Assembly: GCF_000524195.1 (NCBI RefSeq)
Contig: NW_020170513.1
Location: 83,704-147,703, forward strand
DNA from: Echinococcus granulosus
Taxonomy: Eukaryota; Platyhelminthes; Cestoda; Cyclophyllidea; Taeniidae
Reading direction: 5' to 3'
DNA: 64,000 nt
A program made the translations under genes and the position numbers. Position 1 is the first letter of the stretch. Every line of letters starts with the position of its first letter. Positions 40,819 to 53,088 of this stretch are shown in pieces. Below the pieces are notes generated by a model. The model saw only the letters and a list, made by a program, of their open reading frames with translations. It was not told the origin of the DNA and ran no database searches.

Positions 40819-43800
40819 TTGTTAAATGTACCCGGGATGGATGATTACAGGGATTTCTTGGAGGAAGAAGAGCTTTATTGCTAGTGTCTGACTCCGTAAT
40901 GGTTACTGAATGCAATCCTGTTGATGTTTTATCCTTTACGGTTCATTACCCTCTAACTCAGATTCCGATGGCTAGGTGTGGTGTCAAACCGCCGGATCTA
41001 ACGACGGGAGCAACAATATCAACTTTTGCTGTTGTGGTCACACCTTTCAGGCGTCGCTACCGATCAAATACAAAATGAACATATAGTTGTCGCATACTAC
41101 TTACTAAGTAATAAGTCAGACAAATAACAAGGCAGTAGGGGTGTGGAATTAGTTCCTTTAATTATTCCTTACCTTGTCAAGCGCTTGCCAACACCACTCA
41201 CACCCAACGAGCAATCTCACCTATTCCATCTCGCACTCGATAGGTCATAATGATCCGAACAACCATTTTCTTCCATTTTACATAAAACTACATCCTTATC
41301 TCCACCCCTAATCTCACCCCAAGAATTACCGTTTGAGGAATCAAAAAAGTATTTTGACAGAACCCCTAATTAATCCAAAATTTTGGCTTATTTAAGATCC
41401 CAAATTAGTGGAATCAGCATAACTATTTAAAGGTTATCCAATCACCTCTCCTGTTGAACTACTTCAAGTCGCTCTCTCACACACATGCACACACGGCTGT
41501 AAGGTTTAATCATCTTCAAAGTCTGGAAAAAGTGACGCATATTTAAGTATTTTTTGCATGAATTTGTATCACACCTATTAGCCACGACAAGGCGTTGCAC
41601 AATTGCTATGACCTACTAATACCACGGATGGGTGTCTAGACATCTCCACAACCGTGATGAAGGCAAAAATACCGAATTTTGCAATCATTTATTGCTCTGC
41701 TTGTCTAAAACTTCTACAAGCCCCAGTGGCTGCCCTGGCTATTGGATTTGTAGAAGGAAATCCCATCACTACCACCACCTCAGGGCAAGAGCATTCCACA
41801 GTAGGTAATTTGACACAATCGAGTTGCACACAGTTGCCAGGGGGGAATTGAGGCGTCACGGTGTCGTCTTTATCCATTTCCGTGAGTCAGTGCCGAGGTT
41901 ACTTGTTGCTGTGGCACATAATTAGTTGGCACACGCGTTGACGATTGGGGGAGTTGGGCTTCTCGGAGTGGAATAAAACACCTTCAACTCACAAGACCTC
42001 AAGCTACCTCCTCTTGTGCGCACAATTCTCCACCGCCTTAATTACAGGGTGACAACTCGCGCGCTAAATGTCAAGAGTGGTCCCCCTGTCAGGCGGAAGT
42101 AGGCACACTACATCGCTCAGACACGATCAATCATTACAAATTTAGGAGAATTACCGATCAAAAAGTAGTCCATAACTGGAATTTTGCTCAGTAAACAGTT
42201 AATTTTTCTTATTACTGAAAGATGATTCAAAAACGTGACAAGAGATTGACTCGTTTGTCTCCCAAATGACAAATCATTTAATTGACCAATCATCTGTTAG
42301 GCGGACCCTGTTCCCTTCCCGCCCCCACCCGTTCCTCTTTCTCCCCTTAAATCACCCGTCCCTAAATAGGGGTCCTATAAACGACCGAAGCGATGTGTTT
42401 GAAATGAGGAAAAAGTCTAATGTAGCAAGGCTCAAGGCCAAAACCAAGCAGCTGATACGCGCGATCCGTACCAAATTCCATTGGAGAATGCCGATGGGCT
42501 GTAATAGGGATGTGAGGACAAGTTGATGCGTTATTCAATTGTCCGATAGTATGGCCCCTGTCCACGCTTACACTGGTCAAGGGTGTCATTCACCAAACAT
42601 CAGCTCCCAAACAGGATAACTCAGCTGCTTGTGTGGCGGTCATGGATGGGGGGGCTGGCCTCCAGTGGGTTAACAGGTCACGCATCGTGCTACTTCAGGT
42701 ACCCCTTTCGCAGTACCTACGTGCTTAAATAAAGTGATCTGGTTCGTCTATTTTTGGCAGTGGTTCACTTTTATTTGAGGAGTAGGGGAATACCATTTGC
42801 CGATTGGATGCGGCTGTACCACCAGAACCCCCTCCGGACACCTTGGCAGCTAGTTAGCAATAAAGGAATCCCCGCGGCATGACCGCGGAGGTTAAAAGGC
42901 CCAGTTATGACAAACGAACGGTTGCTTACTAGTGCTTCGTCAGAATTCGCCTTAAGAACGTTGTAAGGTGCACGTTTTGACAGCAGAGATTAGATGAATG
43001 GGTAATCCAACCACTGGAAGAAAAAGACACAACTAAACGAATTCAATTGGTCATGCCACAGCAAATGAAGGACGTACCTTTTGATTGCAAACACAATTAA
43101 ACGAGGCGCTTCAGCCTCTTGCGCCATTTGACCCTCCTGATGGTGGGGTGGGGCATCAGTCACGCAACCTCTGCTACCGATTTCGCGGCCCTTCCACATA
43201 GTTACAACAGAGCTGTTTGCAGATGTGTATGGGTTCATTGGAACTATTCCAGCTCCTCACATTTGCCTGACTTGTTCCAACATGTTCAGGGTGGCATCAA
43301 AGGCAAGCCTTTTTGCCACCAAGTTACGTATAGTTTGAGGTGGAAGGAGGCATCCACTTCCTTCCGGTGAGTTTCTTCTCAGTCCAGCCACTACCACCTT
43401 GGTCGCGGGTCTGGTCTGGCTCCCATGAGGCATGCAGTTCATTTTCAGAGTTAAAACTGGGATTATCTTCCAGCACTGGAGCATCACTTGCTTCCAGTTT
43501 GGATCGACTGATTAATGTTGTGGTGGTTTATCCACTTCTCTTCATCCTTTCGACTCATTTTAGGGTAGGAAAAGCAACCGGATTCTATCATATCACGCAT
43601 TTGACTACTTTTTTCACCTTTGGACTTAGAAATTTCGACACTTGTAATGTCAGCAGAAGAGAAGAGTTGTTGATAGTGTAAAATCATTTAATTTATTCAC
43701 GCTGTCGACATGGAGAAGGAATCGGCGCTACTGGCACAGCTCCGAGGCTAGATCACTTACCAAAGCTGGGAGTTAAACAAACAGTCTTCGACGCTCCTCT

Positions 43801-44179
43801 TTGTAGTAGTTCTGAGTCAGCCATTACAACGTAATCGGTGCTAAGAATAACAACCACGAATCAGCTGCGTCAGTCATAAAATTTACATGAAACTGAGGAG
43901 ATACTTCACCACAACGTCACCGAGCCCTCTTGGCAATCCAACTGTTTCTAGAGTTTTGTTTTGCACTAGAACTGGATTCGGGCACGCGAAACTTTGCTGA
44001 CCATCAGGTATCGCCATCGCTAGTCGCTATAACACTTCCCTAGGAGGAAAGTCAATTGATAAAGGACGGGGTTTGCAATAGTTCTCTGGTGGGTAAGGTC
44101 TTGTGTCAATTCCTCCTTGCCGCCTAATTCTTACTTCAGTGCTGCTTAGTCAGATCAGTTCAGGTTCTATCCAGCTGGT

Positions 44180-44780
44180 ATGGAGGTGGAAGAGGTGTTG
44201 CGTATTCACGTAGTCGGCATCTTCTTTCAAATGTTTCACGGCTGGTGTCACTTTAGACGTTGCTACCTCTTCTGTAGACCACGAGACAAGGAGAGCTGCC
44301 AAAGGCGGACTACCTTACAGATGTTGTATTGTTCCATTACGGCTGTAAATTCTCCTCCCAAGGCGAAGAGGGCTAGGGAGCTGAGCCTATGCCACGCAGA
44401 CTCGCAGACATTAAGGTGCCCCCATATATCAAACATTTAGCAAAACATCCCATCAAATCGCCACAAAGACAACAGGCGCCTACACTGTTACTCGCTAAAA
44501 GGATTATCAAAGTGCTAAATTTCCCAGGGTATGAGCATTCTGAGGGAATTTTATTGTCATTCAGCTCAACCAATCTGGCTGCGACACGTGACGAGTTAAT
44601 GGAACAACAAAATCCCACTGATCGACTGATAGGCGATACATGCCATACACACACGCCTGTCTGGCAGTTCAGACAGGTGGGCTCAGCCTCTGAGCCATGA
44701 CAGTAGCCCCTCAGACGAGGTAGTATACCTTCCCTCGTCGTCAGGGCAGTCTCGGGTCCCTGAAAATATGAATTTGACAA
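44180..44780. other. Overlapping open frames of unknown meaning
   Basis: A 103-codon + frame (44389-44700, starting MPRRLADIKVPPYIKHLAK) and a 135-codon - frame (44373-44780) overlap, so at most one can be real. The + frame looks the more protein-like but matches no family I know. A preceding + frame contains PPKAKRARELS. No splice structure could be established. Confidence 0.25.
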
Positions 44781-45424
44781 GACGGATATTATTGTTATAC
44801 ATGACTATTTGAAACCACCTCTTGGTGGAAGGTGAGAGGCAAAGTGGAACCGAATGGGTGATCCCCTGGTGGAAATAGACTCCGATTCCACACCAACCTC
44901 AGTCTGATTCCTCATTCCGTCAATACGTAGTGTCGATGGCTAAACACTCTTCCCAATCCAGATGCCTGAGACCGATGATAGAAGGGAAATAGTGCTACTC
45001 CCTTTTTTGGAGTAAACGCCAAATTTTTTGCATCTACAACTTTGTTTTTCCACACGTATCCTTTTGCAGTTAGAATAGGCTATAGAGCCTTTTGGGAAGT
45101 GTTTATCGAAGGAGGAGGGAGGAAGAAAACACTTGAGTGACCTGTTCAAAACACTTCGCCAGACAAATGTGCCACCTCTTTTCTGCCCATCTAGATGAAA
45201 AATTTGAGGTGAAGTGGATGTGAAAAGGACCAAGTGCGGTGAACACGATTAAATTAAAATTTGTCTTTACGATCTTATCAGCATAAAGTGCAGTCATACC
45301 ACGAACACTCGTCTCTCTGGCTTCCCCATGCTTCATTTCTCAAGCATTCAGCTCCTGATTAGAGCAAGTGAGAGGAAGGTTATCGCTCACTTAAATGAGC
45401 AAAACCTGTTGTTGAGGCAGAGAC

Positions 45425-46140
45425 TCTCCCCGCGACACAGAGATTGGCAGACGGTAGCGCTTCTTCACTTCGCTCCACTGCCTCAAGCCATAGCAATCCA
45501 CCAGTGTTACTTGCAGCGTGGACAGATGGGCAGTAGAAGGCTCCTCCTCCTCCTCCTCCTNNNNNNNNNNNNNNNNNNNNNNNNNNNNNNNNNNNNNNNN
45601 NNNNNNNNNNNNNNNNNNNNNNNNNNNNNNNNNNNNNNNNNNNNNNNNNNNNNNNNNNNNCCTCCTTCCTCCTCCTCCGTTCCTCCTCCTCCTCCTCCTC
45701 CTCCTCCTCCTCCTCCTCCTCCTCCTCCTCCTCCTCCTCCTCCTCCTCCTCCTCCTCCTCCTCTTTAATCTTCATTACATTTCAATCAGGTTATTTCATC
45801 TCATATCGGAATGAGGGAACACGTAACGACCTGGTGGTCGTAAACCTCAATGTAGAGTTGACGTGGCATGGGTGTTGAGTGCCTGCAGCAAAGTAATGCC
45901 ACCACGGGGAGGAACGATCATGCTTTCCTTTCCTACTTACTACTCAGCTGTGTCCTTACCTTCCATTGCCTTGACATGGCTTGCCTGGACAAAAGATGCA
46001 CGTGACAGCATTCAAGGAGTAGTGAGTAGACGTAGAGTAACGACAAATCCTCTTATTCCTTTCTGGATTATCAACGTTTGATTAGGTTAACATTGTCGTT
46101 GAAGACAATGGTAGTGGCAAATGACATGCCTGTGTGACGG
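45425..46140 (+). repeat. Dispersed repeat R1, direct copy with expanded TCC microsatellite and gap
   Basis: It matches the reverse complement of 25380-25925 on both sides of the microsatellite: ACAGAGATTGGCAGACGGTA before it, AACCTCAATGTAGAGTTGAC and TTCCATTGCCTTGACATGG after it. The (TCC)n at 45541-45764 is broken by a 100-N gap. The poly-Pro, poly-Leu and poly-Glu frames here are repeat artefacts. Confidence 0.8.
45561..45660. other. Assembly gap, 100 N
   Basis: Exactly 100 N inside the TCC microsatellite of repeat R1; true length unknown. Confidence 0.98.
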
Positions 46141-47139
46141 GTGGAGAAGTACTTTCAAACATCCACTTAATCGCTTGAGAGATGATATCTACCGAAAGGA
46201 TCTCAAAAAATGCAAGAATCTAGCTATTCAAATGAAGAATTTTGCCTCCTTGTAGCTCCTTTTTAACACAAACTGTTGATGATATATCGGCCGAGCTGGT
46301 TGTACAAAACCTCATCGAACTCATTCATTGTGTCATGAACCGATGCACATTTGTTGACTTGTAGGAAAAATGAATCCTGTCGAGTTGCAAACAAACAGAA
46401 TTGGGAGACAAGGCCTTCAGTATGGACGCGGACTGACCATTGAGGACATGGCGTATCTCTTTGGCTCTGTGTATATGACAATGGGATTGATTTTGACCTC
46501 ATGGTAAGCAATAGCGCACTTAAAATCTCCCTGCTTGTGGTATTGACTAATCCGAGCGATTGGAAGGGAGCAAGAATTTGTAGATGCTTTCAGCGGTTTG
46601 TCATTTGGCCTGGAAAAAAAGGGGACCTCTAGAGGTTCTAAATGAAGAGATATTTTTAGGGGTTGAGGACATCCCTAACACATTCGACCTGCTAAGGTGA
46701 TAAGTTGGCGCGGATCTTATCCTGAAAGTTAAACAAGAGATGAAAGTCTATTCAAGTATCTTATCCGATGAAATGACCAGCATTGAAGACTGTTGTTCCC
46801 TCCCATCGAAAATCTGCTTTGGTGGGAATTCTTCACCAGAGCAGCCTCTCTTCCCCATCATTTTTTCCACTTATTTTTTAAAAATGTACTCACACGGCAA
46901 TGGCTTGGAGATTGGTCAGCTATCATTAGGGGAATATACACGGAGAATAAGGCGGTATTTTTCTCTTCCCTTCACTCGCATTCTAAAGTGCGGATCACCT
47001 CAAGGGGTAATTTTTGCAACAGGAGGAGTTCAGGTGTTGTATTATCTTATGAGAAGGCAAGGAGACCTTACTTCTTAGTGATTTACTTGCCACTACTTCT
47101 TGTAGAACGACCCTCGCGTTGCACTTCATTATCTGCATC

Positions 47140-47855
47140 AAGGAGAAGTGAACCGTTCCCACCGACCGAATTGTCTGCGGTTTGCCACACAAAACTCACA
47201 CACAGACACAGAGCAGAGATACTATTGTGATGATGAAGTGATGTGTCTCCCCGCATTAAGGGATGAGTATTGGTGAAGGTGTGGTAAGTGAAGGTATTCG
47301 ACGACATCTGTCTTTGCTAAAAAGAACCCCAAAAGACGGCACAAAATCCACGTCTCATTACATTACATGTCGGTAATTAGTTGCACAAATGAAGAGGACA
47401 GAAAAATCGACAGTTTTTTGGTCTTGTTGTCACTTGTAAGCGAGTGAATGTCAAGTGGGTGAGAATCACCTACACTGTAGAGTCTCGCATGTAAGCCTCC
47501 ACCGTAGCTTCAATGCTCCCCCTTCTTCCATTATTCACATTTGAAACAGCTTTCAGCACACTTCCAAACTCTAAAATCGTCAGTTATTTGGTTCAGTGGC
47601 ATCATGCATCATTTGCTCGAGACGAGGAGGAGGAGGAGGAGGAGGAGGGGAAGGAGGAGGAGGCGTATCTCCCAGTACTTGGTATATCATGCATCTCTAA
47701 GTGCTCTTCACCAGGATCAACCGAACGCAAGTTATTTATGGATGAGATTTTCTGATATCACGCAACTTTCACACCGGAAATTTCCGCAGTTATGAAATCA
47801 AGTTCAATTAAACTCGCAAATTAAACAAACTGGACTCACCTCTATTTGGCTGACT
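47140..47855 (+). repeat. Dispersed repeat R2, copy 2
   Basis: The same order of blocks as 34540-35310: ACCGTTCCCACCGACCGAAT, TTGCCACACAAAACTCA, GCCTCCACCGTAGCTTC, ACAGCTTTCAGCACACTTCC, (GGA)n, TCATGCATCTCTAAGTGCTC TTCA, and CTCTATTTGGCTGACT. The GGA-rich section is expanded to about 50 bp at 47627-47664. Confidence 0.75.
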
Positions 47856-47990
47856 CTACATTATACCTGCTTTCCACATGATACGAAAGCAGTGGGAAGA
47901 GCATTAGGTGCTTACTGCGTAAATATGTTGATGCATATCTCTATTTTATAACTCATACACACGAACAAACGCATGCATTACAACTTGCAG

Positions 47991-48490
47991 GTACCCGTAA
48001 AGTGGATACAACTGTTCACGTAGGCACATCAAAGGTTGGCTTAAATTGCCTCCTTCCATCAGTACGGCACGCATTCTTGTGCCTGCTACCGCCATCCTAC
48101 CACTTGGAACCGGACGAAGGTGAGCTTGACTTGGCCCCTTTTCGAAACAATTGGAATTCGGCTCCATCAATACAGAAGCCACTTGTCAACTGTGACGTCT
48201 CCCATTTGAAGGGGGTGTGGTGGATAGCAGTAGGCTGTATCACCCAGAAATGTGCAAGGATGTTGCATCACTTCGAGGAAGTTCCTCCTTCCCTGGTAGT
48301 GAAGAATCGCCTTTTGAGGCGGAAAACTTACCGGAAGAAAGACGTAAGGATTCTATTTCATTTTCATCCCCCATTTTTCACTTTTCTGGCGTGGTCAGAT
48401 CAAAAATTGAAGAGACGGATCGGAAAAGATGGCCGGATGAAAGATAAGGCAGCTGGAACTGTGGTGGTCCCTTGCTGGGACAAAAAGTGA
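47991..48490 (+). CDS. 3' end of an unrecognised gene, three exons
   Basis: Three exons join in phase. 47991-48119 has acceptor ACTTGCAG|GT and donor GACGAAG|GTGAGC. 48212-48343 has acceptor ATTTGAAG|GG and donor AAAGAC|GTAAGG. 48399-48490 has acceptor GGTCAG|AT and stop TGA. The introns are 92 and 55 bp, and the second has a clear pyrimidine tract. The joined product includes VDTTVHVGTSKVGLN, HLEPDEGGVVDSSRLYHPEM, a Glu/Ser-rich part, LKRRIGKDGRMKDKAAG and VVVPCWDKK at the end. I do not recognise it. Upstream exons are not found, and the first exon partly overlaps a dispersed-repeat segment, so it could be a repeat-derived or chimeric transcript. Agreement of two introns in phase is the main support. 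Confidence 0.45.
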
Positions 48491-51400
48491 AACTCGATGG
48501 GGAAGGATGGTAGATTTAATTAGTGCTTCTCACACCCAACGAGGTGCTCAATGAAGTCCTTTTTTTGTCATAACAGCTTAATATATTCATTTCGACTTGT
48601 CAGAATTCCCTCTACTCTCATCCATACGTCTTGTATGCAACGCAGTATAAAGGAGAGGCTGCGTAATCAATCAGAGCCTATTTGTTTAAAAAATAATCCT
48701 CCACTTCTGACCAACTATTTCTACATGCCACTTTTTTATGCTGGCAAAGAGCGTGCCACCAGGCAGGAGATGGAGCCTTGAAAGTCTGCTCCATAGTGCT
48801 AATGCAAGCAATGAGAAGCACAACGTACACTTTATTGAAAAGTAGGGTGGTCCATGATCTGAATACATCATTTACCGTGGTGATTTGTTGTCTAGTCAAG
48901 AATTTGCGCTTGATCAACCTTACGAACCCACTGACCGTGAAACGGCCTGATGCAGTAGCGCTAAACGCAACAAACAAATGAGGTGTTTTGGCGAGGTGAA
49001 GACACAACTAAACAATAAGCATCCAGAACAATGATTGAAGTTTCAAGAGAGAGAGAGGGGGTTCCGTTCAGACAGAGAGAAGGACGATATTGAATGGTGA
49101 AAGATTGTTGAATACCGATGTGTTTTAAACGGGTAGGGTCTTTACAGAGTCGGATGGCCAGGAGGATCCCACTTTGACTAACAAAACTGAGGAAATAATT
49201 GTTAGTAGACAAGTAAAAACTGTCAAATCTCACCATTTCAATGATATCGCTATGTGTGAACCATTGCTATGGAGGTTCTCCTTAACTCAAAAAGTCAGTA
49301 ATACCCAAAAATAAAGCAATAGCTAGTTTGTTGACTTTTAGAACAAATATTTTTGACATTTCCATCGCTATCTTAAGGTCACCAGCCCCTGATGAAATAC
49401 GTCACATTTGGTATTTTGAAAATAAAAACGCGACATTGACTTCCCGTTCTAGCACACATCTACTACGTTAATGGCTGCAGTTGGAAAGGTAATCAGTCGG
49501 GATAAATTTGAGACAACTTTGTTTAATCCACAGAGATAGTGCAGAAGGTGTGGTTGAGAGAAGACGCACTTAAAAATATTTAGATGCTCAATGAAAAATG
49601 TAATTAGGCCTTGCAGGTTCCGGCTACCCACGACCTTAGTCAGTCAGAAATAAAATGAAACTTTTTATCAAGAAACGGATAGAAAAGAATAACTAAACAG
49701 AATCAAAATTAGTCCAAATTATGCACCGGGAAACAAAAGGGTGGCTTAGATAAGTGCACACTTTGAACGAACAGCAGTCCACACTTATCTCAAATCCATT
49801 TGAGCCACCAAAATGCCACATAGCTTGGGACTCAAAAAAACCTCCTGTTCAATAGAACAATTTACCGTGGACAAAACATACACTGCAAACCGTGATAAGT
49901 ATGACTGGTTTGCCTCAATTTCGCTTAGTACCGCGTGACCCCATCCAATTCAAATTGACCTTTCCATATCGTCCCATAAGATGCATTTCGTACTTATTTG
50001 TATTTAAGTAGCACACTCGCACTCGCAATAATACTATGAACTTAAACCTTTTGACAGTGTCTTTACAAACTAAATCAATCATGGACATCATTTTTCAAAT
50101 CAGATCAACCACACTCAGAATTACTAAATCGAGCTCAACTGCAAGTCACTCTTAAATTGCTTTTCAAAAGACCAGTTCCTGAACAAAAACTGCTACTTAC
50201 TAAAATATGGTAATAAACGGTCACTCAGATCCAAAACAAAGGGGGGAGGAAAAGCCATAGCAAAGAGAGATGAAAAGGGGAATTTACACGTGCACATCAT
50301 CATCTCGGCAAGAAAAAGTAGCACCAGTAAGTAAACAGACAAACAAACAAGCAGTAGCTCGCAACAAGTGTACAAAGTACCAATTAAAGTTTGTATAAAA
50401 AAAACGGCGAAGCCCGCCTACTGAAACAACTTCCAGTAGGCTAAGTGTATGCATCAAGTCAAGGACCGGGGGAGGAGGAAGAGGAGGAAGAGGAAAGGGT
50501 GGGGATTTGGAAACGCCGCAGTTCCCTTTCCTCCCTTGAACGCGACATCTGCTGTTCCTGAGAAGGAATGTACGGTGAGACGTGCTCCTGAAATAAATTA
50601 AGTAGTAGCAGAGCCTTCACATAGCTACTAACCTTGCCGTTGGTATCCCAATCATCGTGTCACCGACACATGAGGAGAAAATGTCCAAGATGGTGGGCTT
50701 ACTTTGAGCCCACGATTATTTTTACCGAATTAGTGGCTTTGTGCTTCTTGAGGTTTCTGAGAGATAGCGGCATCGTCAGAACAACCTGCACTTAAATATT
50801 TGCCGTTCGGTTTGCACTTTAAATAACTTCATGGATTCGTGCCTTTTTCTGGCTCCGGGTAAGCGTGATTTGATCTTTAAACTCGACCCGCGTATTTGCT
50901 CCAAAAAATGCCTTGAAGCGGCCTGGCCTACTTCTCGATGACCGTAAAGGCAACTCGTCGGTAAATCAAACGCTCAGCTCTCCAATTTGTCTTTGCTACA
51001 GTACTTTGGACCTTTAGTTTCGGATAGTTGTAGATAGCCCACAACATCAAACAAGATGTTGGGGGAGGCAGAGGTGCAATGTTAGTCTAATGGGTCTGAT
51101 CTGAGGCTAAGGCACTGATGCGTGGAAAAATGTGGGCTCGAGAACTGCGATGGTAATGAAACAGTGAAGCCGGGGGAGATTCCACAACACAAGTTGGTGT
51201 AAAAAATGGGCTTTTAAAGGGAACCATGGGATTCTCCTTTGGATTTACGGGAGTAGATGATGTTGACCTCAACTTTTCCCACTTAAGGATAAGCTCAAGT
51301 ACAGTGCTTTGGCGATTGATAAATTTATGTGCTTTAAGCCGTCTTTTAGACTTTAAAACGGCATCAGAGCTTTGTCCAGTCAAGGATATTTCAGAAGCTA

Positions 51401-52307
51401 CACTGCAAATCCCCAAGACCTTCGAGGGATAGAATGTAGAGGAATTTCTGTGGCATTGGACCCAACAAATCATCATACTGCCTAAACTTTTAACCTCCAA
51501 ATTGCCTCATGTGATGGAATCAAAGAATGAGAGCAGAAGCACACGAATGTGAGCTTTGAAGTCGACATTAAATGCAATGACTTGGCGACTTTAAGTCGGA
51601 GACGCTATTCAGACTAAGCCTTTTGCAAGTTCGAATCCAGGTGGATTATGACGGACTTTTTAACCGATCTGAGGAGGCTCTTAAACCTTAAAACTTTTGG
51701 TAATCGGCCTTTAGTCTTATTAACTTCAGTGCAAACCTATAAATTAAAAGTCAGCCGCAACACTCTACATGCCTCAATAAATCCTGGGTTGACATTCAAA
51801 GCGATCTTGAAAACGACATAAACAAAACCTCTGACACAAACATTTTACCCCAAGTTGTATTAAACTCCTTACACTACTTAACTATGCCAGCTTGCAGTGA
51901 CCCTGTGTACCCAAATTGGGCAAATTGAAGAAACTCGAGAGAGAAACAGGCGTAGCATAGTTAACTGGCTTTATTTCCAACTCGACATCTTGAAAGCACT
52001 AAAATCAGAACCACCCCTCACTGTTACCACAAATCCTACTAATCTGACGGACACATGACTGATACTCTAGCCAATGAGAAACACTACCTGAGTGTTAGGT
52101 CCGATACTACTTAAATACTTGTCAGTAACCTCGCTCAACCAGCCCGATAACGGGAGGGGAGAGGGTAGAGCATGAGAAAATTTGCGTTTGTTAACAATGT
52201 TGAAAAATGCATTCAATTCAAAATCAAGCAGCATCTTAGCTGGGAACTTGACTCAAAGAAAGCTTCTAACATGTACTTTCCGGGTAAATCAGTCTACGAA
52301 TGATAAA
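48491..52307. other. Intergenic region between the 48-kb exons and RNF11
   Basis: No gene is supported. It includes a GA-rich run at about 50469-50505, and a 137-codon - strand frame (51087-51500) with no recognisable domain, possibly distal 3' UTR of RNF11. Confidence 0.4.
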
Positions 52308-52313
52308 TTTATT
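52308..52313 (-). terminator. Candidate polyadenylation signal for RNF11
   Basis: AATAAA on the - strand, 370 bp beyond the RNF11 stop codon. Other AATAAA-like sites occur further downstream, so the site used is not certain. Confidence 0.35.
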
Positions 52314-52682
52314 CGAGCACAAACACATCCGGAGGCTTATGCCTACACTACCTAAAATGCTCCATCTCAGCTTCAAAATTTATTAAAGGAAAAATAAGTC
52401 GAGCAAGAAATCAGGATGAAATAGTTACTGGGATTGACCTACAACAAAATTTCATCAAGTTTCAAATTCACCTTAAACCTCTAACTGATGCTACTGAAAT
52501 AACCCAACTTGCAGTGACCCGAAGTGGCCAAATTTGTCGATAACTGAAGGCTAATCATAAGGAAAAAGTAGATTTGAAGTAGGTACCACATGTAATCCAT
52601 AAGCAACACTTTTGGGCCATTAAAATTCATTTGAAAGCTCCCATCAATAACACTTAAATAAATCGGCTTCTAATTACCCATG

Positions 52683-53088
52683 TCAACAAGGCGGTAAAAA
52701 AAATGGTCGGAAAAGAAAGCAAACAAGCACCTTGGATCGTTTTTTAATCCTCCGTGCCTCCTCTCTTAAATCGGTGGTTGAGGGACCGGACAAGTGGCTC
52801 CTATCACCTCCGCTTGCCCTTCCAGTGCTTGCAGTGGCAATGTGCCCCGCAGTTGTAGAGGCAACGGCAGCCGTAGCGGTCGTGGAAGCCGTGGTGGTGG
52901 AAGCAGCGACGGCGGTGGGAGTGGTAGGGATTGTGGAAGAGGGCATGGGAACCTCTTGTAGGCAGGAGGGACAGGTAAGTGAACGCGTTAGCCAGTCATC
53001 GATGCAGGCGCGATGGAAGATGTGCGAACACATGGGCATCTTGCGCATCTCATCACCGGCCTCGTATTCGCACATGCAGATCACGCAT
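52683..53088 (-). CDS. RNF11: RNF11 exon 3 (RING-H2 and tail)
   Basis: The acceptor is CTCCTCCGACAG|A; the A completes a Glu codon just before Cys84. It encodes the full RING-H2 domain and a low-complexity tail with DLREEARRIKKRSK near its end. The TGA is at 52685-52683. Confidence 0.92.

Larger units (their letters stand above)
35311..44100. other. Gene-poor stretch with simple repeats
   Basis: No gene is recognised. Two short + strand frames look mildly protein-like, but no junctions could be tied to a gene: MAEVEKRPLGVSPSTSEKEQ at 37817, and 41654-41851. A GT repeat and a GGAT-type repeat are listed separately. Confidence 0.4.

Noticed and set aside
44373..44780. 135-codon minus-strand frame, Cys-rich, considered as a transposon protein
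   Set aside because: No reverse transcriptase, transposase or zinc-knuckle motif; overlaps an equally long plus frame.
45328..45814. Open frames of poly-Pro, poly-Leu and poly-Glu on both strands
   Set aside because: They are the three readings of the TCC microsatellite joined through N; no unique protein sequence.
51087..51500. 137-codon minus-strand frame downstream of RNF11
   Set aside because: No recognisable domain or splice junction; may be distal UTR sequence.
51628..51650. GTTCGAATCC, like a tRNA B box or tRNA-derived SINE
   Set aside because: The flanking bases do not form a T-arm stem, and no A box or acceptor stem was found.
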